The position numbers and the translations under genes are program-made. The notes below the pieces were generated by a model. The model was not told the DNA's origin. It searched no databases and was given only the letters and a program-made list of their open reading frames with translations. Positions 36,513 through 45,104 of a stretch of DNA of 64,000 bases are shown here, one piece after another (positions within the stretch are counted from its first letter, which is position 1; each line of letters opens with the position of its first letter). Location: positions 310,001 to 374,000 of the forward strand of contig CAVZPR010000001.1 in assembly GCA_963777285.1 (NCBI GenBank). Reading direction: 5' to 3'. The DNA is from JAFARE01 sp963777285 (GTDB lineage: Bacteria; Chloroflexota; Dormibacteria; Aeolococcales; Aeolococcaceae).

Positions 36513-38819
36513 TCACTGCCCGGTGTAGACGAAGGAGTCGAACACCACGTCGGGCAGCGGCTCGGACTGTGACTGCCACTGCGCGTTGGGGCCGAACGAG
36601 AACGCGCCGAGCACGGCTCCGTCGGACGTGACGCCGGTGCCGATGTGCAGCACGCCGCCGCTGTACGTGTACCACTCTTCGTTGGCACCGGTGAGTCCGA
36701 GGAAGTAGGAGTCGCTGCGCACGCAGCTGGAGTCCAGCGTGTTGCCCCAGGGAAGGGTGTTGGTGCCGTTGACCGGGGTGCCGCAGTCGATGGTGGGTGT
36801 TCCTGCGCCGTTGGGCAGCAGCAGGCTGCTGAACACGCTGAGGATCTCGTCTCGGAATGTCTCCGCTTCCGTCTTGGGGTCGGTGCCGGAGGCCACCTCT
36901 GGGTTCTGGAAGCGGAAGAAGTACGCACCCGACGTGTGGTCCGGGGAGACGAATCCGTTGTCGAACCCCGCGCTGATGTCGGTCGTGTCCTGCTTCCATG
37001 CGGTGGGGTGGCACAGGTCCATGCCCAGCTCGGGCAGTTGCTCGGCCTTCAGCGTGGGCAGCGAGCTCCCGTCTGCGCTGGCCGTGGCCGCGAGGCCGCC
37101 GTTGATGTACACCTCCACCTTGTAGCGACCCGGCTGCACGCACTGCGTCATCGTCTTCAGTGAGCTGTTGATGAGGAAGTAGTCGCTCGACGTGCACCCG
37201 CTGCAGATGTTCTGGTAGACGGCGTTGTACTGGGTGACGCCGTTGGTGGCGCGGTAGGCCACGCCGGACATCGGGCCGATGACCGACCACCCGAGCTTCG
37301 GCGACGCCTGGTAGTACCACTGCGTCGACACGTTCGACGTCTGCGGGTTGACGCCGTCGATCGTCGCCTTCCACTGCAGCTCCGCGGGGAAGACGTCGAG
37401 CTCGGTGATCTTCATGGTACCGGTGCTGCCGGGCGGTCCCTGGTTGCGGTCCACGCCGTTGACGATGAGCACCTTCATGGCACGGACCTGCGCGGCGAGG
37501 TCGGTGCGGTGCAGTCCCAAGAGGTCGAGCGATGTCAACGCGCCCCCCACGTACAACTCCTCGGCGAAGGTGTCGTTGCGCGCGGTGCGGTGGCTGACGT
37601 CCGTGTACAGCGTGTGCTGCACGGCGTCCTGGTAGGTCTGCTGCGCCTGCGAGCGGTTGCCCTGACCGAGATAGGCAAGCCCGAGGTTGTAGTAGAGGAG
37701 TGGGTCGTTGGGGTCGAGCTTCAACGCTCCCTGCAGGAAGGTCATGGCCGGTCCGTAGTCAGACGACTGGCCCTGGGTGATCGCCAGCAGCAGTCGGTTG
37801 GCGGCGATGTTGTTGAGGAGCAGCTTGTCGCGCAGCCCGAGCTCGTACGCCATCTGCAGGTCGTTCCCCTGAGCTTGCAGCGCCGCCGGCGTGGTGATGC
37901 TCACGATGCTGTTGGTGCGCTCCGGCGACCCGATCAGGAAGCGCACCTGCGAGCGCTCGAGATACGCCTGTGCGAAACGCGGCCGCTGCTGGATCGCCTG
38001 GGTGAAGTAGCGGTCCGCGACCTCCAGGCCCTGGCTGCCCGGCTGCGTGTAGAACGTGTTGAGCGCGTACATCCCATTGGCGTACGAGGTGGCGGCTGCG
38101 TCGTCGGGCTGCGTCGGGTTGGAGAACTGGAGCACCACGGTGGAAACGGTGCCGACGGCCACCAGCACGACGCCGAGGCCGACGAGCCAGCGGCGGATGT
38201 GCGCCTGCAGGGTCAGGGAAAGACCAAACAGGTAGATGGCGACCGCGAGCAGGGTCAGGATCACGGAGAGCAGGCCGCTGCGCCCCTGCCAGTCGGCGCG
38301 CAGCTGATCCTGCGCGTCGCCCAGCGCGAAGAGCCGGTCCGAGCTCTTCTCGCTCTGCGAGAGCAGCACGCCGGGGAAATAAACATCCTGCTGCGGGCTC
38401 GTGGGGCCGCCGGCTTTGATCGTCGTCAGATCACCGGTCAGCGACGCCAATGTGGCCCAGCGCGTCTCTTCCAGCTGCAGCAGGTTGCCCTGCGCCGAGC
38501 CCTGCACCACGCTGGGCGCGAGGTACTCCTGGAACGCGTTGCCCTCCTCGGTGAGCTCCTGCTGCTGCTGCGCGTAGATGTCGAGGTTGGCGCGCGCGGC
38601 GTCGTCGGCACGCACAAGCTCGCCCTGACGCTCGATGCTCAGCTGCTGCGCGCTCACGCCGGCGGCGTCTGCACGCTGCTCAGCGACGGAGTGCAGGTAC
38701 TCGACGGCGGCGACACCCAGCGTTGCGATGACGATCAACACCGCGAGCACGCGCGCGAACCGTTCGCGGCGCAGCTCTTCGCCTTCGGGAATCTCCACCC
38801 GCTCCGGCGGCTTCATCAT
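36513..38819 (-). CDS. large TPR-containing membrane protein, uncharacterised
   Basis: 768 residues. One helix at about 26-45, a coiled-coil-like Gln/Ala-rich stretch (45-120), two helices at about 185-235, then TPR-like repeats (about 255-395; for example YFTQAIQQRPRFAQAYLER and PLLYYNLGLAYLGQGNRSQAQQTYQDA). A Thr/Ser/Gly-rich extracytoplasmic C-terminal half follows with several Cys (CSGC, CVQPG, C-terminal pairs) and beta character. It is coupled by ATGA to the upstream membrane protein gene, suggesting a two-protein envelope complex. No family recognised. Confidence 0.75.
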   Translation of the reverse strand: MMKPPERVEIPEGEELRRERFARVLAVLIVIATLGVAAVEYLHSVAEQRADAAGVSAQQLSIERQGELVRADDAARANLDIYAQQQQELTEEGNAFQEYLAPSVVQGSAQGNLLQLEETRWATLASLTGDLTTIKAGGPTSPQQDVYFPGVLLSQSEKSSDRLFALGDAQDQLRADWQGRSGLLSVILTLLAVAIYLFGLSLTLQAHIRRWLVGLGVVLVAVGTVSTVVLQFSNPTQPDDAAATSYANGMYALNTFYTQPGSQGLEVADRYFTQAIQQRPRFAQAYLERSQVRFLIGSPERTNSIVSITTPAALQAQGNDLQMAYELGLRDKLLLNNIAANRLLLAITQGQSSDYGPAMTFLQGALKLDPNDPLLYYNLGLAYLGQGNRSQAQQTYQDAVQHTLYTDVSHRTARNDTFAEELYVGGALTSLDLLGLHRTDLAAQVRAMKVLIVNGVDRNQGPPGSTGTMKITELDVFPAELQWKATIDGVNPQTSNVSTQWYYQASPKLGWSVIGPMSGVAYRATNGVTQYNAVYQNICSGCTSSDYFLINSSLKTMTQCVQPGRYKVEVYINGGLAATASADGSSLPTLKAEQLPELGMDLCHPTAWKQDTTDISAGFDNGFVSPDHTSGAYFFRFQNPEVASGTDPKTEAETFRDEILSVFSSLLLPNGAGTPTIDCGTPVNGTNTLPWGNTLDSSCVRSDSYFLGLTGANEEWYTYSGGVLHIGTGVTSDGAVLGAFSFGPNAQWQSQSEPLPDVVFDSFVYTGQ

Positions 38820-39697
38820 GGCCCGACCACCAGCACCAAGATCCAGAGCACCACAGCGACGAGCGCGGTGAGCACGCCGGCGGCGGCGAACACGCGGCGG
38901 ATCGCGGGTCGCGTGAACTGCGCCAGCGTCAGGAAGAGCAACGCCGCGATGAAGAGTGTCACCAACCCCACCAGGTTGACGCCCTGCGAATGCGTCGCAT
39001 CCGCCTGCTGCAGCGTCGAGTCGGGGCGCAGCTCACTGAGCTGCTCGTTCGAGTTCTCCAGGCGCTGCAGCGCGGCCTTGGGATCGTACTGCACCGGCCC
39101 GTTGTCCGGCCCTGGTGCGGGAAAGGCGCCGCGGAAGAATGAGGCGCGGGTGCGCGCCAGCACAGTGTAGGACTCAGCCTGATCGCGCAGCTGTGCAGCG
39201 CTCGACGGATCGGACGAGCTCAGGGTGGCCGCTTGCGAGTGCAGGATGGCTGCGGCCTTGAGGTCCTCCTGGTACTGCGCCAGGTTGCGCTCGTCCTCCT
39301 GCACCGTCGCGTTGAGGTTGGTGATGATCTGCTGCTGCGTCGCCGTGTCCTCGATGCCGGACTCGTCGAGCTGGCTCGCCGTCTGCGCCGCGAGGGTGCC
39401 GGTGAACGCGACCACGGCCCCGAGGATCGAGACGATGGCGATGCCGATCGCCACCCAGGTCCGGAACCGGTCTTCGGGTTCCTTGCCGCGTGCCTCGCCT
39501 TCGGCGACCACCCCCTCTTCGTCCACGGCAGCCGCGACGCCGACGGGGCCTCCCGGGATGTAGGGCGCCTCGGGCTCGGGTTCCGGCTCCGACCGCTCGG
39601 GACGCGGGAGGTCGGGCGGAGGTGGAGGGGGCAGGCCGTCACCCGGCGGCGGCGGCGGAACGTCCTGCGGGGATCCCGGTCCTGGGATGTCGGACAT
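38816..39697 (-). CDS. Pro-rich membrane protein, partner of the TPR protein
   Basis: 293 residues. The N-terminal 60 residues are Pro/Glu rich and cytosolic. A helix lies at about 90-115, then a central Gln/Ala helical region (QTASQLDESG...QYQEDLKAAA) that parallels the coiled-coil part of its partner, and two C-terminal helices (LVGLVTLFIAALLFL, VFAAAGVLTALVAVVLWILVLVV). The shared helix-coil-helix layout suggests the pair arose by duplication and may assemble. Function unknown. Confidence 0.65.
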   Translation of the reverse strand: MSDIPGPGSPQDVPPPPPGDGLPPPPPPDLPRPERSEPEPEPEAPYIPGGPVGVAAAVDEEGVVAEGEARGKEPEDRFRTWVAIGIAIVSILGAVVAFTGTLAAQTASQLDESGIEDTATQQQIITNLNATVQEDERNLAQYQEDLKAAAILHSQAATLSSSDPSSAAQLRDQAESYTVLARTRASFFRGAFPAPGPDNGPVQYDPKAALQRLENSNEQLSELRPDSTLQQADATHSQGVNLVGLVTLFIAALLFLTLAQFTRPAIRRVFAAAGVLTALVAVVLWILVLVVGP

Positions 39698-39723
39698 CGG
39701 CGGGGAAGTCTAGGCCGAGAGCC

Positions 39724-39755
39724 TTGACATGAAATGATAGGTCGATCAATAATAT
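39724..39755 (+). promoter_or_regulatory. tetR promoter with probable autoregulatory operator
   Basis: TTGACA at 39724-39729 and an AATAAT at 39748-39753 are spaced 18 bp. Between and over the -10 lies an AT-rich motif TCGATCAATA. Its complement TATTGATCGA is echoed by TATTGATTGA in front of the MFS gene (40365-40394), as expected if the TetR protein controls both. Confidence 0.5.
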
Positions 39756-40344
39756 GGCCGACATGGCAGCAGATACCCACCCCGCTCGATCCCGGCAGAG
39801 CTCCGAGGATCGTCGTGAGCAGGTGCTCGAGGCGGCGATCCGTGAGTTCGCGGAGGCCGGCTACGCGGCGGCGAGCACCGCTGCCATCGCCAAGCGAGCC
39901 GGCATCAGCCAGCCGTACATCTATGCGCTCTTCCCCAACAAACGCGATCTGTTTCTCGCGGTGCACGACCGGGTGCAGGGACGTGTCAGGGCGACGTTCC
40001 GCGACGCGGTACGGGGCGCCGGCACAGCGGAGGATGCGCTGGACCGTATGGGTCAGACCTATCCCGAACTCATCTCCGACCGCTTCGAGCTACTGGTGCA
40101 GCTGCAGAGCTATGCGGCATCGGGAGACGCCGACATCCGTCGCCACGTCGCCAAGGGTTTCCGCGCGCTCGCAGACGACGTTGCGCGCTGGAGCGGCGCG
40201 TCGCCGCACCAGGTGGCGCAGTTCTTTGCGGCGGGCATGCTCGCCAACGTCACCACGATCCTGGAGGTTCCCGAGATCTGCGCGCCGCTGTGGACGGACG
40301 GCGCCGTCAGTGTGGAGCAGGAAGGGCTGGGCACGATCGCCTGA
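39754..40344 (+). CDS. TetR-family transcriptional regulator
   Basis: 196 residues. N-terminal helix-turn-helix: RREQVLEAAIREFAEAGYAAASTAAIAKRAGISQPYIYALFPNKRDLF, a canonical TetR domain, then a helical ligand-binding domain. It lies directly upstream of, and is codirectional with, the MFS exporter, and is presumably its repressor. ATG at 39754; a second ATG at 39763 is possible given the predicted transcription start around 39759. Confidence 0.9.
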   Translation: MADMAADTHPARSRQSSEDRREQVLEAAIREFAEAGYAAASTAAIAKRAGISQPYIYALFPNKRDLFLAVHDRVQGRVRATFRDAVRGAGTAEDALDRMGQTYPELISDRFELLVQLQSYAASGDADIRRHVAKGFRALADDVARWSGASPHQVAQFFAAGMLANVTTILEVPEICAPLWTDGAVSVEQEGLGTIA

Positions 40345-40364
40345 GTGGCGAGTACAAATTTTTT

Positions 40365-40394
40365 TGGTCACGTCGATTATCAATCAATCAATAG
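40365..40394 (+). promoter_or_regulatory. AT-rich operator/promoter region of the MFS exporter
   Basis: In the 64-bp gap between tetR and the exporter lies an unusually AT-rich tract with CAATCAATCAATA. It shares the TATTGATYGA element (on the complement) with the tetR promoter region and is followed by a GAAGGAG ribosome-binding site. Confidence 0.45.
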
Positions 40395-40408
40395 AAGGAG
40401 AAGGCGAA

Positions 40409-41830
40409 ATGCCCCGAACGAGGACCGGTTGGACCCTGGCACTGGTGTCGCTGGCGCTGTTCATGGTGACGCTCGACAACCTGGTGGTCACCACGGCGCT
40501 GCCCAGCATCCGTGTCGACCTCGGCGCCGGCATCGACTCGCTGGAGTGGACGGTGAATGCGTACACCCTCAGCTTCGCCGTGCTGCTCCTCACGGGCGCC
40601 GCGCTCGGCGACCGTTTCGGGCGGCGGCGCATGTTCGTCGCCGGGCTCGGCGTCTTCACGATTGGTTCGGCCGCCGCAGCGCTGGCGCCCAGCGTCACGG
40701 CGCTGGTCGCGGCGAGAGCACTGCAGGGAGTGGGTGCGGCGATCGTCATGCCGCTGACGCTCACGCTGCTCAGTGAAGCCTTCCCCGAAGGCCGCCGCGG
40801 CGTCGCGCTCGGCATCTGGTCGGGCATCAGTGGCCTGGGTGTGGCGCTCGGACCCGTCGTCGGTGGCGCCGTGGTCAGCGGCATTTCGTGGCACTGGATC
40901 TTCTGGATCAACGTGCCGGTGGGCATCGTCGTCGCGCCGCTGGCACTGCTGCGCCTCAGCGAAAGCTATGGCAGCCGCCGGCGCTTCGACATCCCCGGCG
41001 TGGTGCTTGCGACCTCCGGGCTCTTTGGCATCGTGTACGGGCTGGTGCGAGCGAACGCGCTCGGGTGGGGAAGCAGCACAGTGCTAGGTGCGCTGCTCGG
41101 CGGCGCAGCGGTCCTGGCTGCGTTCGCGCTCTGGGAGCGGCGCACCGCGGCGCCGATGCTGCCGCTGCGCTTCTTCCGCAGCCGCGCCTTCACCGCGACC
41201 AACGTTGTGTCATACGCGATGTACTTCGGGATGTTCGGGTCGATCTTCCTGCTGGCGCAGTTCTTCCAGACGGCACAGCACTACACGGCGCTCCAGGCGG
41301 GGCTGCGCACGCTGCCTTGGACGGGCATGCCCATGCTGGTGGCGCCGGTGGCGGGAATACTCTCCGACCGCGTGGGCAGCCGGCCGTTGATGTTCGTGGG
41401 ACTCGCGCTGCAGGCGATCGCGCTCGCATGGATCTCTGCGATCGTCACCGCGACGACGCCGTACGTCGCATTCATCGGGCCGTTCATCCTCGCCGGCACC
41501 GGCATGGCCCTGGTCTTCGCGCCCGCGGCAAACGCGGTGCTCTCTGCGGTGCGGCCCACTGAGGCGGGCCAGGCGTCCGGAGCGACGAACGCGATTCGCG
41601 AGATCGGTGGTGTGTTCGGCATCGCCGTGCTCGCGACGGTGTTCAGCCGCGCCGGCGGCTACGCGACCCCGCAGCTCTTCGTCGCCGGGCTTCATCCCGC
41701 CGCTTTCGTCGGTGCCGCAGTGCTCGCTCTCGGTGCCGCGGCTGCGCTGTTCGTGCCGCGGGCTCGTGCGTCGGCGAAGCGCGACGACGTCGTCTCGGAG
41801 AACACCGTGACGGCGCCTGTCGCCGCGTGA
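40409..41830 (+). CDS. MFS drug-efflux transporter, DHA2 (EmrB/QacA) family
   Basis: 473 residues with 14 membrane helices. Motif A GAALGDRFGRRRMF, motif C-like GVALGPVVGGAVV and the start LALFMVTLDNLVVTTALPSI are diagnostic of DHA2 drug/H+ antiporters. The ATG at 40409 follows GAAGGAG. It is paired with the upstream TetR gene as an inducible export unit. Confidence 0.92.
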   Translation: MPRTRTGWTLALVSLALFMVTLDNLVVTTALPSIRVDLGAGIDSLEWTVNAYTLSFAVLLLTGAALGDRFGRRRMFVAGLGVFTIGSAAAALAPSVTALVAARALQGVGAAIVMPLTLTLLSEAFPEGRRGVALGIWSGISGLGVALGPVVGGAVVSGISWHWIFWINVPVGIVVAPLALLRLSESYGSRRRFDIPGVVLATSGLFGIVYGLVRANALGWGSSTVLGALLGGAAVLAAFALWERRTAAPMLPLRFFRSRAFTATNVVSYAMYFGMFGSIFLLAQFFQTAQHYTALQAGLRTLPWTGMPMLVAPVAGILSDRVGSRPLMFVGLALQAIALAWISAIVTATTPYVAFIGPFILAGTGMALVFAPAANAVLSAVRPTEAGQASGATNAIREIGGVFGIAVLATVFSRAGGYATPQLFVAGLHPAAFVGAAVLALGAAAALFVPRARASAKRDDVVSENTVTAPVAA

Positions 41831-41840
41831 CTTGAGCATC

Positions 41841-41876
41841 GGAGCCTGCGAGCGTTTATTCGCTCGCAGCTGCTCC
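41841..41876 (+). terminator. strong hairpin terminator after the MFS gene
   Basis: A perfect 9-bp stem (CTGCGAGCG/CGCTCGCAG) with loop TTTATT is extended by GGAGC/GCTCC across a 2-nt bulge. It starts 10 nt after the MFS stop. No long T-run follows. Confidence 0.7.
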
Positions 41877-41897
41877 GGTATACTTCCGATGCGCGAC

Positions 41898-41972
41898 GCG
41901 GGAGTAGCTCAGTGGTAGAGCACTACCTTGCCAAGGTAGGGGTCGCGGGTTCGAGACCCGTCTCCCGCTCCA
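41898..41972 (+). tRNA. tRNA-Gly (anticodon GCC), CCA encoded
   Basis: Full cloverleaf: acceptor GCGGGAG/CTCCCGC, D arm with AGCTCAGTGGTAGAGC, anticodon stem CTACC/GGTAG with loop TTGCCAA (GCC, reads GGC/GGU), T arm CGGGTTCGAGACCCG (TTCGAGA loop), discriminator T and genomic CCA at 41970-41972. The 3' part (41926-41972) is the attachment site of the following element, whose integration restored the gene. Confidence 0.97.
41926..41972 (+). repeat. left attachment site (attL), 47 bp
   Basis: CCTTGCC...CTCCA, from the anticodon stem-loop to the CCA end of tRNA-Gly, is repeated without mismatch at 49086-49132. The flanks differ on both sides, so the repeat is exactly 47 bp. Confidence 0.93.
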
Positions 41973-41987
41973 CGCTCGGATGGATTG

Positions 41988-42018
41988 GCGAAATCGCTTT
42001 CAGAGAAAGGCGTTTCGC
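41988..42018. repeat. long imperfect hairpin between tRNA-Gly and the integrase
   Basis: GCGAAATCGCTTTC and its near-complement around an AGA loop form about 11-12 bp of stem with a small internal mismatch or bulge. There is no T-run. It lies 16 bp inside the element's left end: either the tRNA terminator or an arm-type recombination/regulatory site. Confidence 0.5.
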
Positions 42019-42122
42019 TCGCTAGGACCACTACCTCGATTTGTGCCGAGTGGCCTGAAAGTTGGGTGCTGCGAGCGGCTGCCACCACTTCCCAAGCAAA
42101 ACGGTGCTAAGATCGGAGCGCC

Positions 42123-43154
42123 ATGGCCGACTGGCTCCAGCCACTGCAGTCCAACCGCAGACCCGTGGCACGCAAATCGTTGGTGGCGACAGGCGACCGC
42201 GTTTCCTTCGAACGAGCGGTCGAGCGATTTGCCGAGTACCACGTTTCGCGCAAGACCGGCCGCCTCTACAGTCCAACGAGCAAACAGAACGTGCGCAACA
42301 ACCTCTTGGGTGGGCCGCTGACCTCCTTTCGTCGCGAGCGGGGCATCGAAACCATCGACGCCTGGACCGGTGACCTCGCAGCCGACTACCTCCATTGGCT
42401 GCAGCACGATCTGCGCCGCGACTCGGCGACCATCAAGAAGGTCCGCAGCCAGTTGCGCTCCTTCGGTGCCTTTTGCGACGAACAGTTTGGGACCACCCAT
42501 GCGGCTGATGGCGCACTGACCACTCTTCGCGTTTCGCCGGCAACGGACTTCGCCCGCCCCAAAGAGCCAGCACTCACGCACGGTGAGGCCGAGCTGCTAT
42601 TGAAGAACGCCGCCACGGAACGCGACCGCCTCCTCGTCGCCATGCTCCTCTATACGGGCCTACGACCCAGCGAGGTCCTGGCACTGGACGAGCAGCACGT
42701 CCGCCTCGACCGCACGCCACCCGTCGTCGAGGTCCGCGGGTCGGTGCACCACCCGGATGCCACCAAGACCCAAGCAGGCTTCCGCGACATACCGCTAACG
42801 GTGGGGCAGACCACCCTGCCACGACTGCTCCGCGCTCATCTGGTGGACCCCGAGCGTCCCGTCAGCGCGTCACGACTGTTCCTGTCCCTACGTAGCGACC
42901 GCCACGGACGTCCACAACCGTTCACGCTCGAAGGGCTCAAGTCGATGCTAGCGACGCTTGGGACGAGCACTGGTATCCGGTGCAACGCCTATCGCTTCCG
43001 CCACACGTTCTGCACCTGGTGTGCCGACGCCGGCATGCATATGCTGCACCTGCAGCAGCTGATGGGGCACGCGAGCAGCGATATGGTCGCGTACTACTAT
43101 CGGGGTAAGACCAGTCAAGCCGTCCTCGAAGCTGCAGCGCGAATTCGTTTCTAA
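42123..43154 (+). CDS. tyrosine site-specific recombinase (integrase)
   Basis: 343 residues. N-terminal SAM-like core-binding domain (30-125) and catalytic domain (145-335) with R181 (TGLRPSEVLAL), K215 region (TKTQAGFRDIPL), R293-H294 (YRFRHTF), H315 (LMGHASSD) and the nucleophile Tyr at about 324 (MVAYYYRG). The position that is usually His in H-x-x-R is Tyr290. It is encoded immediately inside attL in the tRNA and pointing into the element, the usual layout for tRNA-targeting integrases. A TAAGAT -10 at 42108-42113 lies 9 nt before the ATG. Confidence 0.93.
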   Translation: MADWLQPLQSNRRPVARKSLVATGDRVSFERAVERFAEYHVSRKTGRLYSPTSKQNVRNNLLGGPLTSFRRERGIETIDAWTGDLAADYLHWLQHDLRRDSATIKKVRSQLRSFGAFCDEQFGTTHAADGALTTLRVSPATDFARPKEPALTHGEAELLLKNAATERDRLLVAMLLYTGLRPSEVLALDEQHVRLDRTPPVVEVRGSVHHPDATKTQAGFRDIPLTVGQTTLPRLLRAHLVDPERPVSASRLFLSLRSDRHGRPQPFTLEGLKSMLATLGTSTGIRCNAYRFRHTFCTWCADAGMHMLHLQQLMGHASSDMVAYYYRGKTSQAVLEAAARIRF

Positions 43155-43399
43155 CCGACGTCTAAAGCGACGTTCATCGGCTTGCGTCTCTCGAGCGTTT
43201 CGAAGATTCGTATTGCAGTTCCATCCCGGACGGGACGGCCGCTGAGCGCGTTATAGACGGAGGCCGCATGAATTCTGGATGCGCTCGCGAATTCTGCCAC
43301 CGTCCAGCCGCGCGAGATAATCGCACGCCTCAATCGGCTGCCATCGAAAGCCCGCGTTTCTGGGCTCCAGAGCCACGCTTGATGCAACTCGCCACTCAT
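43151..43399 (-). CDS. small XRE-like helix-turn-helix protein
   Basis: 82 residues. LRRAIISRGWTVAEFASASRIHAASVYNALSGRPVRDGTAIRIFETL is a recognisable XRE fold with a helix 3 of the type ASVYNALSGR. It is the last gene of the RHH-Rep-XRE operon and its stop overlaps the integrase stop tail to tail. In comparable elements this position holds a repressor or excisionase; either fits. Confidence 0.7.
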   Translation of the reverse strand: MSGELHQAWLWSPETRAFDGSRLRRAIISRGWTVAEFASASRIHAASVYNALSGRPVRDGTAIRIFETLERRKPMNVALDVG

Positions 43400-44511
43400 G
43401 GATCCGCCTTACCCCAGAGCGCGCGGAGCCGCGCCCTCTTTCCGCCAACCTTCGCTTCGAACGACGCGTCTCGCTCCGTCAAGTAGTCAGTTACCCCCGC
43501 AGCCGCGCTGCTGAGGACATCGAGGAGATCGTCGCGGCCGACCATCGCGCCTAGTGAGCTGAGGTGACCAGCGAGCGCGCTTATCGTGCGTTCGTAATTC
43601 ACTCTACGCATCCGGGTTCGAACAAGCTGATTACAGGGCAAGCCAATTGCAATCGTACGAAGCCACTGCCACATGGGATCCTCCGGCCAGCGCGACCGCT
43701 TCGCGTGATGGCTGCGCGCTCTCAGCGACAACCAATCCAGCCCCTGCCACCACAGCCCTTGGCGGTTTTGCAAGACCGTTTCGCTCGACGCCAGTCCGAA
43801 TTCAACGAGTGCCGTGCGTCTGAACTGAAACTCGATGCGCCACACTGGGCGGTCGGCGTCCATCCCGTCCCAGAAGATCGAGGCACCCCTATCCGTCTTT
43901 ACCCGCTGCTCGAGCGTCTTGTTGTAGATCCGACCAACGACCGGCCCTTTTCCGAATTTGTAGCCGGAAAGCTCACTCCCGAAGTCATAGGCTCGGCCTT
44001 CCGGTTGGTAGAGCTCGCGGTGCTTCGCCCGACAAGCGAAACGCTCGAAATCGCTCAATACAGGCTCCCAGCCTTGGATGTCAGCGTAGACATCAATTCG
44101 GGAGGGCAGGAGCACACAAGAACCTTCAAAAACATCGCCCTCAAGTCGCTCGACAACCTCGCGAACTGATTCCTCCGCACCCAACTCGTGCAATCTCCGT
44201 GACCGGATTTCGATCAATACCGGAGGAAACGGCTCTTTTGCGCCAAGTATCACGTCGTACCCCGAGGCCTTCAACAAGAACGGGTAACCTCGTACGCCGT
44301 GCTTCGCTAGAACAAACTCGAGACCATCGGACGCAAACGTCGAGACCATTTCGGCCTCGCCAGCACCTCGCGCTTTCAGGGTCTCGACCCGCTCCACGAA
44401 GTCGTGGCGCAGCTGGCCTCGCACCGAGAACGCGAGCGTGTCCACCCCGGAGCTCAATGCACGTACGCCAGCAGTTGTTGGCATTTCGCCACCAAGACCG
44501 TATAACTGCAT
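43396..44511 (-). CDS. replication initiation protein, Rep_trans/rolling-circle type
   Basis: 371 residues. Segments GVDTLAFSVRG, PSRIDVYADIQGW, VGRIYNKTLEQR and PVWRIEFQFRRTAL follow the order of plasmid and Tn916-type (Rep_trans) initiators, in which R-I-D-x-x-x-D and W-R-x-E-[FV]-Q-x-R recur. It would nick and start replication of the excised circle. It overlaps the XRE gene by ATGA. Start may be the ATG at 44484, which has GGTGG in front; 44511 adds nine residues. Confidence 0.72.
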   Translation of the reverse strand: MQLYGLGGEMPTTAGVRALSSGVDTLAFSVRGQLRHDFVERVETLKARGAGEAEMVSTFASDGLEFVLAKHGVRGYPFLLKASGYDVILGAKEPFPPVLIEIRSRRLHELGAEESVREVVERLEGDVFEGSCVLLPSRIDVYADIQGWEPVLSDFERFACRAKHRELYQPEGRAYDFGSELSGYKFGKGPVVGRIYNKTLEQRVKTDRGASIFWDGMDADRPVWRIEFQFRRTALVEFGLASSETVLQNRQGLWWQGLDWLSLRARSHHAKRSRWPEDPMWQWLRTIAIGLPCNQLVRTRMRRVNYERTISALAGHLSSLGAMVGRDDLLDVLSSAAAGVTDYLTERDASFEAKVGGKRARLRALWGKADP

Positions 44512-44579
44512 CGTTCGAAGGACTTTGCCTACTGCTTTCCGGACTTTAGCGCCACGGTGTTACGCGTTCCGTGGCGCCT

Positions 44580-44891
44580 TCACGTGGTCCCAGCACCTTG
44601 GCGTTCCGAGCGGTTAGCTGGTGCCCGGGCATCCCTCTCGAAATCTCTGACGATCTTCGTCCTCGTCGCGTTGCGGTCCATCACGAGCTGCTGGAGGAAT
44701 TTCGGTTGCTCGACAACGAGCCGGCCGATCAGCGCTAACGCCCGCCACTCTTGAGAGACAGAGACGCCATCCTCATCAGCCCAAGCCTTGAGGTCGTCGT
44801 AGAGCTTGGGGCTAACTCGAAGGTGGACCAGCTCCTTATTCGCATCCGGACGCGGCTTCGGCCCCGGCCTCGGCTGTGATCTGGGCGGCAT
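44580..44891 (-). CDS. ribbon-helix-helix DNA-binding protein (element regulator)
   Basis: 103 residues. A basic Pro/Arg N-terminus, then the RHH core ELVHLRVSPKLYDDLKAWADEDGVSVSQEWRALALIGRL (beta strand, helix, turn, helix) and a helical tail. It heads the leftward operon with Rep and XRE. Its own promoter carries two TGTCTACA direct repeats, typical of RHH operators, so it is probably an autorepressor and copy-control protein. Confidence 0.78.
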   Translation of the reverse strand: MPPRSQPRPGPKPRPDANKELVHLRVSPKLYDDLKAWADEDGVSVSQEWRALALIGRLVVEQPKFLQQLVMDRNATRTKIVRDFERDARAPANRSERQGAGTT

Positions 44892-44898
44892 GACGAAC

Positions 44899-44941
44899 AG
44901 TATGCCAGCCGAGCCATATTCTGTCTACATAGTTGTCTACA
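44899..44941 (-). promoter_or_regulatory. promoter and direct-repeat operator of the RHH-Rep-XRE operon
   Basis: On the minus strand: -35 TAGACA (44922-44927), 17-bp spacer, -10 CATACT (44899-44904), with the ATG at 44891 seven nt on, so leaderless. On the plus strand TGTCTACA occurs at 44922-44929 and 44934-44941, centre spacing 12 bp, with the first copy on the -35 box. Confidence 0.6.
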
Positions 44942-45104
44942 AGGTTCCCCCGGGGCCCGCCCCCGTCATCATCCGGGCGACGAGACTCCGGTCCGGCCGA
45001 CCGACGGGCAGTTGCCCCCCGGTCGGCCTAACCGGCGGCCGGATCGATCCCGGATCAGCCGGGCGCGGCACCCTGTGTGCCGAGCCCCAGGTAGGCTTCC
45101 TGGC

